Positions 42,357-52,146 of a stretch of 64,000 nucleotides of DNA are shown piece after piece. Source of the DNA: Rhodoferax sp. (GTDB lineage Bacteria > Pseudomonadota > Gammaproteobacteria > Burkholderiales > Burkholderiaceae_C). The stretch's first letter is position 1; each line of letters opens with the position of its first letter. The position numbers and the translations under genes were made by a program. The stretch lies in contig JACKLK010000016.1 in the NCBI GenBank assembly GCA_024236015.1, positions 1 to 64,000 of the forward strand, written 5' to 3'. The notes beneath the pieces are model-generated. The model searched no databases. It was not told the origin of the DNA and worked only from the letters and a program-made list of their open reading frames with translations.

Positions 42357-43322
42357 TCATCCCCACACCTGCCCCGCCACCCGCATCATGTTCCCGCCCA
42401 TCACCAGCGACGCTTCGTCCGCCGTCATGCCGGTGCGCTGCAGCGCGGCCGACAGTTGCTGCCAGCTCTCGACCGGCGGATAGGCCGAGCGGACCAGCGC
42501 GCGATCGTAGCCGGCCGACTTCGGCCACCAGTAGGTGGCGTCGTAGTCGCCGGGCGGGGTGTCGTCGAGATCCGGCTGGCTGAAGCTGATGTCCAGGCCG
42601 ATGCCCACGTGCTGCACCCCGACGAGGTCGGCCACGTAGGCGGCATGGCGCGCCACGTCGTCCGCGGTCGGCTGTTGCACGCCGAGAAAGAACGACACGC
42701 CGTTGACGCAGATGACGCCGCCGGTGCCGGCGCAGGCCTTGATCTGTTCGTCCGTGATGTTGCGCCCGTGGTCGACCAGCGCCACCGGGTTGGCGTGGCT
42801 GAAGATCACCGGCTTGCCGGACGCAGCCATGATGTCCAGGCTGCACTTGCGCCCGGTATGCGAGCAGTCCATCAACACGCCGGCGGCGTTAATGGCGGCA
42901 ACCACCTGGTGGCCCAGCGGCGTGAGGCCTTGCTCGGTGTCGTGGCATCCGCCGGCCACGCTGTTGTTGCGGTTGTAGGCCAGGTGCATCTGGTGCACGC
43001 CCAGGCTCTTGTACAGCGCGACCATCTCGGGCTGCTCGAGCAGCGGCATCGCGCCCTCGAGGTCGAAGCCGATGCCGATGCAGCCGGCGGCCCTGGCCGC
43101 GTCGATGTCCTGCAGCCGGTGCACCAGCCGGTACTTGTCCGGATGGGCGGCGATGGTGGCGCGGAAACCGGCGATCACGGCCATCACCTGCGGCAACGGG
43201 TTCATGTCCATGCCGATGTTGATGGACACGTAGTGCACGCCGGCGGCGCGCAGGCGGTCGATCGGCGCAAAGTCCGCCTGCGGATGCAGCGGCAGGCAGG
43301 CGTGGGCTTCCCAGTGGATCAT
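42357..43322 (-). CDS. M19 membrane-dipeptidase family protein with altered metal motif
   Basis: The 321-residue cytosolic-looking protein (no signal peptide) keeps the M19 metal ligands Glu in GFDLEGAMPL, His in MDCSHTGRKC and His in IFSHANPVAL. The N-terminal His-x-Asp, normally DGHND, reads EAHACLPL, so the Asp ligand is Cys. Metal occupancy or chemistry may differ. M19 enzymes hydrolyse dipeptides with broad specificity, including D-residues. It lies between the DppABCDF-type transporter and the CoA-transferase operon, all leftward, suggesting that imported peptides are cut here. Confidence 0.85.
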   Translation of the reverse strand: MIHWEAHACLPLHPQADFAPIDRLRAAGVHYVSINIGMDMNPLPQVMAVIAGFRATIAAHPDKYRLVHRLQDIDAARAAGCIGIGFDLEGAMPLLEQPEMVALYKSLGVHQMHLAYNRNNSVAGGCHDTEQGLTPLGHQVVAAINAAGVLMDCSHTGRKCSLDIMAASGKPVIFSHANPVALVDHGRNITDEQIKACAGTGGVICVNGVSFFLGVQQPTADDVARHAAYVADLVGVQHVGIGLDISFSQPDLDDTPPGDYDATYWWPKSAGYDRALVRSAYPPVESWQQLSAALQRTGMTADEASLVMGGNMMRVAGQVWG

Positions 43323-43372
43323 GGCGAGGATTCCAGTGCAATGAAAGAGTGGAACACGAGGGTCGGAATCAT

Positions 43373-43401
43373 CACACAAGGCCGGCAGCCGGGCGTGTGT
43401 G
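43373..43401 (-). promoter_or_regulatory. Hairpin between dppF-like and dipeptidase genes
   Basis: CACACA and TGTGTG arms enclose an inner CCGG/CCGG pairing. It sits 14 bp past the ATPase stop and 50 bp before the dipeptidase start. It could be an intercistronic processing or weak termination structure. No U tract follows. Confidence 0.3.
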
Positions 43402-43415
43402 CGGATTGGCGTGGT

Positions 43416-44219
43416 TCAGGCGCGCACCGCGTCGCGGTTGAATCCGCCCGAGGCTTCCATCAGCCTGCGGGTGTAGTCCTGCGTCACGGCGTGTGCGGCC
43501 AGGTCGCCGGACGACAGCAACTCGACCGTCTGGCCGCGCTGCATCACCATCAGCTTCTCGCACATGTGGGTGACCACCGCGAGGTCATGGCTGACCATGA
43601 TGAAGGTCAGGCCGCGCCGGCGGCGCAGTTCCTCGAGCAGGTTCAGCACCTCGGCCTGCACCGACGCGTCCAGCGCCGACGTGGGTTCGTCGAGCAGCAT
43701 GATCTGCGGCTCCAGGATCAGCGCACGCGCGATCGCGATGCGCTGGCGCTGGCCGCCCGAGAGCTGGTGCGGATAACGGAACCGGAATCCCCGGCCCAGG
43801 CCGACCTCGTCGAGCGCGCGTTCGATGCGGGTCTCGGCGTCGCCGATGCCATGGATGGCCAGCGGTTCGGCCAGGATGCGGTCCACCGTCTGGCGCGGAT
43901 GCAAGGAGCCGTAGGGATCCTGGAACACCATCTGCACGAGACGGCGGAACGGCTTGCTGCCCGGTGGCGGCAAGGTCAAGCCGCTGCCGCCGATCAGCTG
44001 CACCGTACCCGAGGCCAGCGGCGCCAGTCCGCAGATGGCGCGCAGCACGGTGGACTTGCCGGAGCCGGATTCGCCGACGATGCCGAAGCTCTCGCCGGGC
44101 TCGACCCGCAGCGTCGTGTCGGCCACCGCGACGAAATGGTCGTAGACCACGCGCAGGTTCAGCGCATGCAGGCCGACCGATTCGACCTGTCGGGTGTCCA
44201 GCGTGGGTTCGATCGTCAT
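43416..44219 (-). CDS. dppF: Peptide ABC transporter ATP-binding protein (DppF/OppF-type)
   Basis: The 267-residue ATPase has Walker A GESGSGKST, signature LSGGQRQRIAIARAL, and Walker B IMLLDEPTSALD, and lacks the long oligopeptide-binding C-terminal tail common in DppF. Start 44219 overlaps the stop of the DppD-like gene (ATGA). It is the last gene of the transporter operon. Confidence 0.92.
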   Translation of the reverse strand: MTIEPTLDTRQVESVGLHALNLRVVYDHFVAVADTTLRVEPGESFGIVGESGSGKSTVLRAICGLAPLASGTVQLIGGSGLTLPPPGSKPFRRLVQMVFQDPYGSLHPRQTVDRILAEPLAIHGIGDAETRIERALDEVGLGRGFRFRYPHQLSGGQRQRIAIARALILEPQIMLLDEPTSALDASVQAEVLNLLEELRRRRGLTFIMVSHDLAVVTHMCEKLMVMQRGQTVELLSSGDLAAHAVTQDYTRRLMEASGGFNRDAVRA

Positions 44220-45376
44220 AGTGCCCACTCCGGCCGGCGGTCCAGTGTCGGCAGGGGGTGGCGGTCGTCCGCCAGTTTCGGCAGGCAGTTCAGCAGGCCG
44301 CGGGTGTAGGGGTGCTTGGCGTCGGCCAGCGCACCGGAGGACACCTCCTCGACGATCTTGCCGGCATACATCACCAGGATGCGGTCGCAGAAGGTCGACA
44401 CCAGGCGCAGGTCGTGCGAGATGAAGACCAGGCCCATGCCGCGGTCGGTCACCAGCTTGTCCATGATGGCCAGCACCTGCAGCTGCACCGTCACGTCCAG
44501 CGCGGATGTCGGTTCGTCGGCGATCAGCAGTTCGGGGTCGGCGATCAGCATCATCGCGATCATCGCGCGTTGGCCCATGCCGCCCGAGACTTCGTGCGGA
44601 TACAGCTTGTAGACCCGTTCCGGCTGGTCGATCTGCACCGCCGCCAGCGCCTCGATCGCCTTGTCGCGTGCCTCGCGGCCCGAGATGCGGCGATGCGCAC
44701 GCAGCGTCTCCACGATCTGGTCGCCGATGGTCATGACCGGGTTGAGCGAGAACTTCGGGTCCTGCAACACCATGGCGATGCGCCCGCCGCGCAGGTCGCG
44801 CCGGTCCTTGGCCGAGCAGGTGAGCAGGTCGGTGCCGTGGAACTCCAGCCGCCGGGCCGTGACCTGGCCTTCGGGCGCCGTCAGGCCCAGGATGGCGCGG
44901 CCGGTCTGCGACTTGCCGGAGCCGGACTCGCCGACGATGCCCAGGCGCTCGCGACCGAGCGTGAACGACACGCCGCGCACGGCTTCGGTCCGCCCGCCGT
45001 CGCGGCTCGGAAAGGACACGCGCAGGTCTTCGACGACCAGCACGGGGCGTGGCAGCGGCACCGAGGACTTGAACGCCGGCTCGATCCGGTCGGTCTCGTC
45101 GGCCAGCACCGGCTCCGCCGCCGCCGCGCGCGTCGGTGGGGGTGGCGATGGTGGCGGCACGTCGGCGTCCGCTACCGGCAGCGCCGGCTCGGCCGCCACG
45201 TCTGTCTGCGGATCGTGTCCGGCCGGCACCGGATCGGCTTGCGCCGCCGGCGGCTGTTCGGGCTGCGGCTGCGCGCCGTCCGGCGGCGCGGCCGTCGGGG
45301 CCGGGTGTTGCAGCAGTCCTTCCGGGTCGGCCTTCTCGACGCCCTTCTTGGCCAGCGCCTTGTCGATGATGCTCAT
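44216..45376 (-). CDS. dppD: Peptide ABC transporter ATP-binding protein (DppD/OppD-type) with N-terminal Pro-rich extension
   Basis: The 386-residue protein begins with about 110 residues rich in Pro, Ala, Asp and Gln (for example VPPPSPPPPTRAAAAEPV near 73-90) before the ABC domain starts at VLVVEDLRVSF. Walker A is GESGSGKSQTG, the signature region is VSGGMGQRAMIAMML, and Walker B is LLIADEPTSALD. The extension opens with MSIIDKALAKKGVEKADPEG and has no close family equivalent that I know. It looks disordered and may tether a partner. In-frame purine-rich codon use continues through it, so it is probably translated. Confidence 0.88.
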   Translation of the reverse strand: MSIIDKALAKKGVEKADPEGLLQHPAPTAAPPDGAQPQPEQPPAAQADPVPAGHDPQTDVAAEPALPVADADVPPPSPPPPTRAAAAEPVLADETDRIEPAFKSSVPLPRPVLVVEDLRVSFPSRDGGRTEAVRGVSFTLGRERLGIVGESGSGKSQTGRAILGLTAPEGQVTARRLEFHGTDLLTCSAKDRRDLRGGRIAMVLQDPKFSLNPVMTIGDQIVETLRAHRRISGREARDKAIEALAAVQIDQPERVYKLYPHEVSGGMGQRAMIAMMLIADPELLIADEPTSALDVTVQLQVLAIMDKLVTDRGMGLVFISHDLRLVSTFCDRILVMYAGKIVEEVSSGALADAKHPYTRGLLNCLPKLADDRHPLPTLDRRPEWAL

Positions 45377-45407
45377 GCCAGGCCTCCGCAGGCGCGCGTT
45401 GACGGTC

Positions 45408-46337
45408 TCATTTCACCCCCTTCGGGTCGAGCGCATCGCGCAGGCCGTCGCCGAGCAGGTTGAACGCCAGCGACACCAGAAAGATCGCCGCGCCCGGCGC
45501 CGCGGCCACCCACCACTGGTCGAGCACGTAGAGCCGGCCGTTGGCAATCAGGGCGCCCCATTCGGGCATCGGCGGCTGCGCGCCCAGGCCGAGGAAACCC
45601 AGGCCGGCGGCGGTCAGGATGATGCCGGCCATGTCCAGCGTGACCCGCACGATGACCGAGGACACGCACAGCGGCATGATGTGGCGCAGCACGATGCGCC
45701 AGGGCGAGGCGCCGATCAGTTGCACCGCGGCGATGTAGTCGGCCTGGCGGATGGTCAGCGTCTCGGCGCGCGCGATGCGCGCATATGGCGGCCAGGAGGT
45801 GATGGCGATCGCGATCACCGCGTTCTCGATGCCTGGCCCCAGTGCGGCGACGAAGGCCAGCGCCAGGATCAGGCGCGGAAACGCCAGGAAGATGTCGGTG
45901 ATGCGCATCAGCGCGGCGTCGACCCAGCCGCCGGCGTACCCGGCCACGGTGCCGACGATCAGGCCGATCGGCGCGGCCAGCACCGCCACCAGCGCCACCA
46001 CGTACAGCGTGACGCGCGAGCCGTGGATGATGCGCGACAGGATGTCGCGCCCCTGGTCGTCGGTGCCGAGCCAGTGCGTGCTCGAGGGCTCGAGCAGTCG
46101 GGTCGTGCGCAGGTCGCCTTCGTATGGCGAAAACGGCGCCAGCTGGTTGGCGAAGATCGCCACCAGCACCAGTGCCAGCACGATGCCCAGGCCCAGCATG
46201 GCCAGCCGGTTGCGGGCGAAGGTGCGCCAGGCGCCATAGGCACGGCCCAGCGATGCCTGGCGCCGCGATTGCGGTCGCTCGGACATCAGCCAGTCGTGCA
46301 GGCTTTCTTTCGGGGCGGATGCGGCGGGACTGTTCAT
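45408..46337 (-). CDS. dppC: Peptide ABC transporter permease (DppC-type)
   Basis: The 309-residue protein MNSPAASAPKESLHDWLMSE has a cytosolic N-terminus, a first helix near MLGLGIVLALVLVAIFANQL, the periplasmic HWLGTDDQGRDILSRIIHGS motif typical of DppC/OppC, and an EAA loop DYIAAVQLIGASPWRIVLRH. The stop-to-start gap to dppD is 31 bp, and its start overlaps the dppB stop by 4 bp. Confidence 0.93.
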   Translation of the reverse strand: MNSPAASAPKESLHDWLMSERPQSRRQASLGRAYGAWRTFARNRLAMLGLGIVLALVLVAIFANQLAPFSPYEGDLRTTRLLEPSSTHWLGTDDQGRDILSRIIHGSRVTLYVVALVAVLAAPIGLIVGTVAGYAGGWVDAALMRITDIFLAFPRLILALAFVAALGPGIENAVIAIAITSWPPYARIARAETLTIRQADYIAAVQLIGASPWRIVLRHIMPLCVSSVIVRVTLDMAGIILTAAGLGFLGLGAQPPMPEWGALIANGRLYVLDQWWVAAAPGAAIFLVSLAFNLLGDGLRDALDPKGVK

Positions 46338-47401
46338 CGGGTACGGGTACGCGGGTCGAGCAGTTTGTAGAGCAGGTCCGACAGCAGGTTCAGTCCGATG
46401 AAGATCGAACCCACGACGATGGTGCCGCCGAGCACGGCGTTCATGTCGGCGTTCTGCAGCGAATTGGTGATGTACAGGCCCAGGCCGGGCCAGGCGAACA
46501 CGGTCTCGGTGAGCACCGAGCCCTCGAGCAGGCCGGCGTAGGACAAGGCCACGACGGTGACCAGCGGCACCATGGCGTTGCGCAAGGCATGGCGCCAGAT
46601 GATGCGTGTCTCCGACAGCCCCTTGGCGCGCGCGGCGATCACGTATTCCTGCGCCAGTTCGTTGAGCATGAACGAACGCGTCATGCGGCTGATGTAGGCC
46701 AGCGAGAAATATCCGAGCAGGCTGGCCGGCAGGATCAGGTGCGACAACACATTGCGGAACGCATCCCACTGGCCCTGGCGCGCGGTGTCCAGCAGCAGGA
46801 AGCCGGTCTCCAGCGTGACCGAATATTCGTAGGCGACGTCGATGCGGCCCGGGCCGCCGACCCATCCGAGCCGGGCGTAGAACAACACCAGGCCCATCAG
46901 GCCGAGCCAGAAGATCGGCACCGAATAACCGACCAGGCCCATCACGCGCACGACCTGGTCGACCATGCCGCCGCGGCGCACGGCCGCCCACACGCCCAGC
47001 GGAATGCCGATGCCGGCGCCGATGATGATGCCCAGCGTGGCCAGCTCGATGGTGGCCGGGAAGGTGCGCTTGATGTCGGTCATCACCGGGTTGGAGGTCA
47101 GCACCGAGGTGCCGAAATCGCCGGTCGCGACCTTCTTCAGGTAGATGCCGAACTGGGTGTACAGTGGCTTGTTCAGCCCCATTTCCTCGCGCACCCGTTC
47201 CACCACGTGTTCCGGCGCCCGGTCGCCGACGATGGCCAGCACCGGGTCGATCGGCATCACGCGGCCGATGAAAAAGGTGACCGCGAGCAGACCCAGGTAG
47301 GTCAACGCGATGACCCCCAGGAAGTTGACGCCACTCTTGATGGCGCCTGCCAAACGGGCGCCGCCCGGACGACCGGGCGGCGATTGCACTTCAGCGTTCA
47401 A
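46334..47401 (-). CDS. dppB: Peptide ABC transporter permease (DppB-type)
   Basis: The 355-residue permease has an N-terminal cytosolic segment of about 25 residues, then a first helix, GDFGTSVLTSNPVM, and the EAA loop EYVIAARAKGLSETRIIWRHALRNA. It lies 21 bp downstream of the binding-protein gene and is coupled to dppC. Confidence 0.93.
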   Translation of the reverse strand: MNAEVQSPPGRPGGARLAGAIKSGVNFLGVIALTYLGLLAVTFFIGRVMPIDPVLAIVGDRAPEHVVERVREEMGLNKPLYTQFGIYLKKVATGDFGTSVLTSNPVMTDIKRTFPATIELATLGIIIGAGIGIPLGVWAAVRRGGMVDQVVRVMGLVGYSVPIFWLGLMGLVLFYARLGWVGGPGRIDVAYEYSVTLETGFLLLDTARQGQWDAFRNVLSHLILPASLLGYFSLAYISRMTRSFMLNELAQEYVIAARAKGLSETRIIWRHALRNAMVPLVTVVALSYAGLLEGSVLTETVFAWPGLGLYITNSLQNADMNAVLGGTIVVGSIFIGLNLLSDLLYKLLDPRTRTR

Positions 47402-47422
47402 ACCGGAACCGTCAGGCGGGTC

Positions 47423-49021
47423 TTACTTGCTGACCTTGAACATGTAGGTCGCGTCCGACGTCGGGCCGATCTTGAAGTCCTTGACGTCGCTGCGGATCGC
47501 GGCCGTCTCGATCATCTGACCGATCATGACGAAGGGGCTGACCTTGCGGTGGTCGGCCTGCAGTTCCAGGTACATGGCCTTGCGCTTGTTGCCGTCGCGC
47601 TCGAGCACGGCCGCGTCGGCCTTCTTGGTCATCTCGGGGATGTCCCAGGCATTGCGCCAGGCCAGCGGCTTGGACTTGGCGTTGTCGCCGTTGTCCGGGT
47701 TGCGGGCGAAGGTGTCGGCATTGGTGTGCGGATCCCAGTAGTCGGCGCCCCACTGGCCGATGTAGATGTCGTGCTGGCGCGCGCGGTACTTGGTCAGCGT
47801 CTGCTTGCCGTCGCCGGGCAGGATTTCCATCTCGATGCCGGCGCGCTTGAGCGTCTGCTGGATCGCCTCGGTCATGCCCTGGACCGGCTGCGTCGTGCGC
47901 ATGTCGATGGTGATCTTGAAGCCGTTCGGATGGCCGGCCTTGGCCAGCAGCGCCTTGGCCTTCTCGACGTCGAGCTTGTACGGCTTGTCGGTGCTGGCAC
48001 CGAGCAGGCCCACGGGCAGGAAGTTCTGGTGCACGACGCCGATGTTCTTGATCATCGTGGCGCCGATCGCGTCGTAGTCGACCAGCCACTTGAAGGCTTC
48101 GCGCACCTCGGGCTTGGACAGGATCGGATGTTTCTGGTTCAGGCTGAAGTACCAGACCGTGCCCTTGGGTGTGGCCGTGGTCTTGATGTCCTTGTTGCTG
48201 GCCAGTGCGTCCAGGTCCTGCGGCTGCAGGTTGCGCGCGATGTCGGCGTCGCCTTTTTCCAGCATCAGGCGCTGCGTGGCCGCTTCCTTGACGTGGCGGT
48301 AGATGACGCGTGTGAGCTTGGATTTCTCGCCCCAGTAGTTGTCGTTGCGCTCGAGCAGCACGACTTCATTGGCGCGCCACTCGCGCAGCTTCATCGGGCC
48401 GGAGCCGGCATAGTTGGTCTTGAGCCAGCCATAACCCATGTCGCCGCCCGTCTCCTTGGACATCAGCAGCTTCTTGTCGACGATGGCCGCGACGTTGGCG
48501 GTCAGGCAGTTGTAGACGAAGGTCGGCGCGTAGGCCTGGTCGGTCTCGATCGTCAGGCTCAGCGGGCCGGTCTGCTTGATCTTGTCCTTGACGTTGTCCT
48601 TGGTCAGGCCGAACTGCGTCAGGATGAAGGCCGGTGTCTTGTCCAGCTGGATCACGCGCTGCAGCGAGTAGACGACGTCTTCGGCGGTCAGCGGGTTGCC
48701 CGAGGCGAACTTGACGCCGGGGCGCAGTTCGAAGGTATAGGTCTTGCCGTCCGGCGACACCGACCACTTGGTGGCGAGGTCGGCCACCAGCTTGGACGGG
48801 TCGTTGACGTCGTAACGCAGCAGGCGGTCATAGGAGTTGCCCATCACCTCGCCAGCCGAGATCTCGAACGCCTCGGCCGGGTCCATCGTGATGATGTCGT
48901 CGATGGCCCAGGTCACGACCAGCGTGTCCTTGGGCGTGGCGGCCAGTACGCTGGTCGCCGGAAGCGCGAACGCGGTCGCCACCGCCAGCGCCGCTGCGGA
49001 ACGGATAAACATGGATTTCAC
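47423..49021 (-). CDS. dppA: SBP family 5 peptide-binding protein (DppA-type)
   Basis: The 532-residue secreted receptor has a signal peptide cleaved near SVLAATPKD. Typical SBP_bac_5 segments include LVVTWAIDDIITMDPAEAFE, YTFELRPGVKFASGNPLTAEDVVYS, EAFKWLVDYDAIG and DIYIGQWGADYWDPHTN. A GTG start at 49021 is preferred because AAGGAG lies 6 bp upstream; ATG 49012 is three codons further in. It heads the five-gene transporter operon. Confidence 0.92.
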   Translation of the reverse strand: MKSMFIRSAAALAVATAFALPATSVLAATPKDTLVVTWAIDDIITMDPAEAFEISAGEVMGNSYDRLLRYDVNDPSKLVADLATKWSVSPDGKTYTFELRPGVKFASGNPLTAEDVVYSLQRVIQLDKTPAFILTQFGLTKDNVKDKIKQTGPLSLTIETDQAYAPTFVYNCLTANVAAIVDKKLLMSKETGGDMGYGWLKTNYAGSGPMKLREWRANEVVLLERNDNYWGEKSKLTRVIYRHVKEAATQRLMLEKGDADIARNLQPQDLDALASNKDIKTTATPKGTVWYFSLNQKHPILSKPEVREAFKWLVDYDAIGATMIKNIGVVHQNFLPVGLLGASTDKPYKLDVEKAKALLAKAGHPNGFKITIDMRTTQPVQGMTEAIQQTLKRAGIEMEILPGDGKQTLTKYRARQHDIYIGQWGADYWDPHTNADTFARNPDNGDNAKSKPLAWRNAWDIPEMTKKADAAVLERDGNKRKAMYLELQADHRKVSPFVMIGQMIETAAIRSDVKDFKIGPTSDATYMFKVSK

Positions 49022-49358
49022 GAATAGCTCCTTGGGGGAAAGATAGGGACCCGAACCTCGGGCGGGGATGTTATCGCACGGGATACGGGGACTGCCGTTG
49101 CAAGAACAGTGCCCGAAACGCCGCGGTTCGCATCCTCCCGACGGAACCGGTACGAGGCTGCGATTCTGGGCCTGTCGCCGGGCATGCGCCATCGGGGTTT
49201 ACCAGTGGGTAAAACTCGCAAAAAATGCACGCGGCAGCGCGCGGATGCATGCCGGCGTTCAGGGGTGCCGGCATGCACCGGCCCGCGTCGCCCGGTCGTG
49301 CTGCGCACCGCGCCGGTGCCGGGCGCCGCGGCGCCAGTTCGGTGCGCGGGACGCAGGC
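49022..49358. other. Intergenic region before the dppABCDF-like operon
   Basis: This 337-bp stretch between the PLP-decarboxylase stop and the binding-protein start contains no convincing gene. It holds a strong hairpin (49246-49277) and an A-rich patch (49220-49225). The promoter of the transporter operon should lie in its left half, but no clear -35/-10 pair stands out. Confidence 0.6.
49246..49277 (-). terminator. Perfect 11-bp inverted repeat downstream of the PLP decarboxylase
   Basis: TGCATGCCGGC and GCCGGCATGCA flank a 10-bp spacer. Located 81 bp past the decarboxylase stop, it may terminate that leftward transcript. The U tract expected for intrinsic termination is about 20 bp too far, so it could instead be a regulator site. 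Confidence 0.4.
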
Positions 49359-50797
<1,439 letters not shown>

Positions 50798-50801
<4 letters not shown>

Positions 50802-52042
50802 GCCGGCTCTCCGGTGGCCGCGGGCATGGCGCCCTCGCGCAGGCGCCGTGCCAGCAGCGCCGCCAGCAGGCTGGCCAGCAGCGCGGCCACGGCGATCGCC
50901 GACAGCGCCATGTCGAAGCTGCCGGTGGAGGCGACGATGGCGCCCGGCACCATGGAGCCGACGACGCCGCCGATGATCAGGCTGGTGCCGTTGTAGGTGC
51001 CGGTGGCCGCGCCCACGTCGACGTCGCCCGCCAGCTTCTGGATCGTCGCGTGTTCCTGCGCCTGGAATGCGCTCTGGCAGAACACGGCCAGCGCGAACAG
51101 CGCGACCATCGGCACCAGCGATTGCGACGGGATTGCGAACACCAGCGAGACGGCCGCGCCGGCGAAGCCGACGCTGGCCAGCAGCACCCGGCGCTGCAAC
51201 CGGTCCCCCAGCCAGGCGATGGCCAGCGTGCCGACCACGCCGGCGCCGAACACGATGCTCAGCGGCCAGCCCAGCGCCGCGAAGTCGATGCCCTTGGCGC
51301 GCACGAAATAACTCGGCAGCCAGCCCAGGATGCCGAAGCCGCAGAACGCATTGAGCACGCCCACGCTCACGTACAGCCAGTAGTCGGGTCCGCCGCGGTA
51401 GATCCGGGGCGCGCCGGAGATCGTGCCGGGCGCCGGCTTGGTGTGGTGCACGAACAGCAGCACCAGCGGCAAGGCGATGACCAGGCCGGCGGCGCCGACG
51501 ATGACGAAGGCATTGCGCCAGCCCCAGGTCGCGATGATGGGCACGGTGATCAGTGCGCCGGTGGCCGTGGCCACGATGATGCCGACGTTCCAGATCGCAT
51601 TGGCGCGCGCCCGCACCGCCTGCGGAAACTGGCGCGCGGTGATGACGCCCATCATCGGCACATGGACCGATTCGGCCAGACCGAGCAGCAGCCGCAGCGC
51701 GACCAGCATGGCCAGCGAACCGCCCAGCGGCCCCATGGCCATGCTGACACAGGAGAAGCCGATGATCACCAGCACCAGGCTGCGCTTGGCGCCGAATCGT
51801 TCGGCGGCGCCCGACAGCAGCAGCTGCGCCAGGCCGTAGCTGAGGAAAAACGCGCCCAGCAGGTACTGGCCGTATGCGCCGACCTGGCGGTCGCTCCAGT
51901 GCAGCTCCTGCGCCATGCGCGGCAGCGCGAACGCGATCACGTTGCGGTCGAGGTAATGCACGATGAACGTGACCGCGAAGATCAGCGGCACGTGCCAGGG
52001 CAAGCGGGTCGAGGTGGTGTGGTCGCGCATGGGATCCGTCAT
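50798..52042 (-). CDS. MFS transporter
   Basis: The 414-residue protein has 12 predicted helices. HYLDRNVIAFALPRMAQEL and ERFGAKRSLVLVIIGF carry the MFS signature loop between helices 2 and 3. RQFPQAVRARANAIWN and GDRLQRRVLLAS are the expected loop motifs of the ACS/anion-cation symporter type. Start 52042 (MTDPMRDHTT) is used; ATG 52030 is four codons in. Translationally coupled to the PLP decarboxylase. An operator-like palindrome lies upstream. Confidence 0.9.
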
Positions 52043-52063
52043 GCCGGTGGCATGCCAGCACAG

Positions 52064-52075
52064 AGCATATATGCT
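52064..52075. promoter_or_regulatory. 12-bp perfect palindrome in divergent promoter
   Basis: AGCATATATGCT is a perfect dyad in an AT-rich patch of a GC-rich gap between the leftward MFS gene (start 52042) and the rightward biotinyl-carboxyltransferase gene (start 52147). The position fits an operator or a promoter core for either unit. Confidence 0.4.
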
Positions 52076-52146
52076 TGCCGGCGGCCCCGTGCCGGATGTC
52101 GCATGTCGGACGGCGCCGCGCCACCGGGCTGCCGCACAATCGCGCG

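Noticed and set aside
46124..49027. A 967-residue plus-strand open frame opposite the peptide transporter
   Set aside because: It is antisense to the dppB and dppA genes with compositional bias and no family motif.
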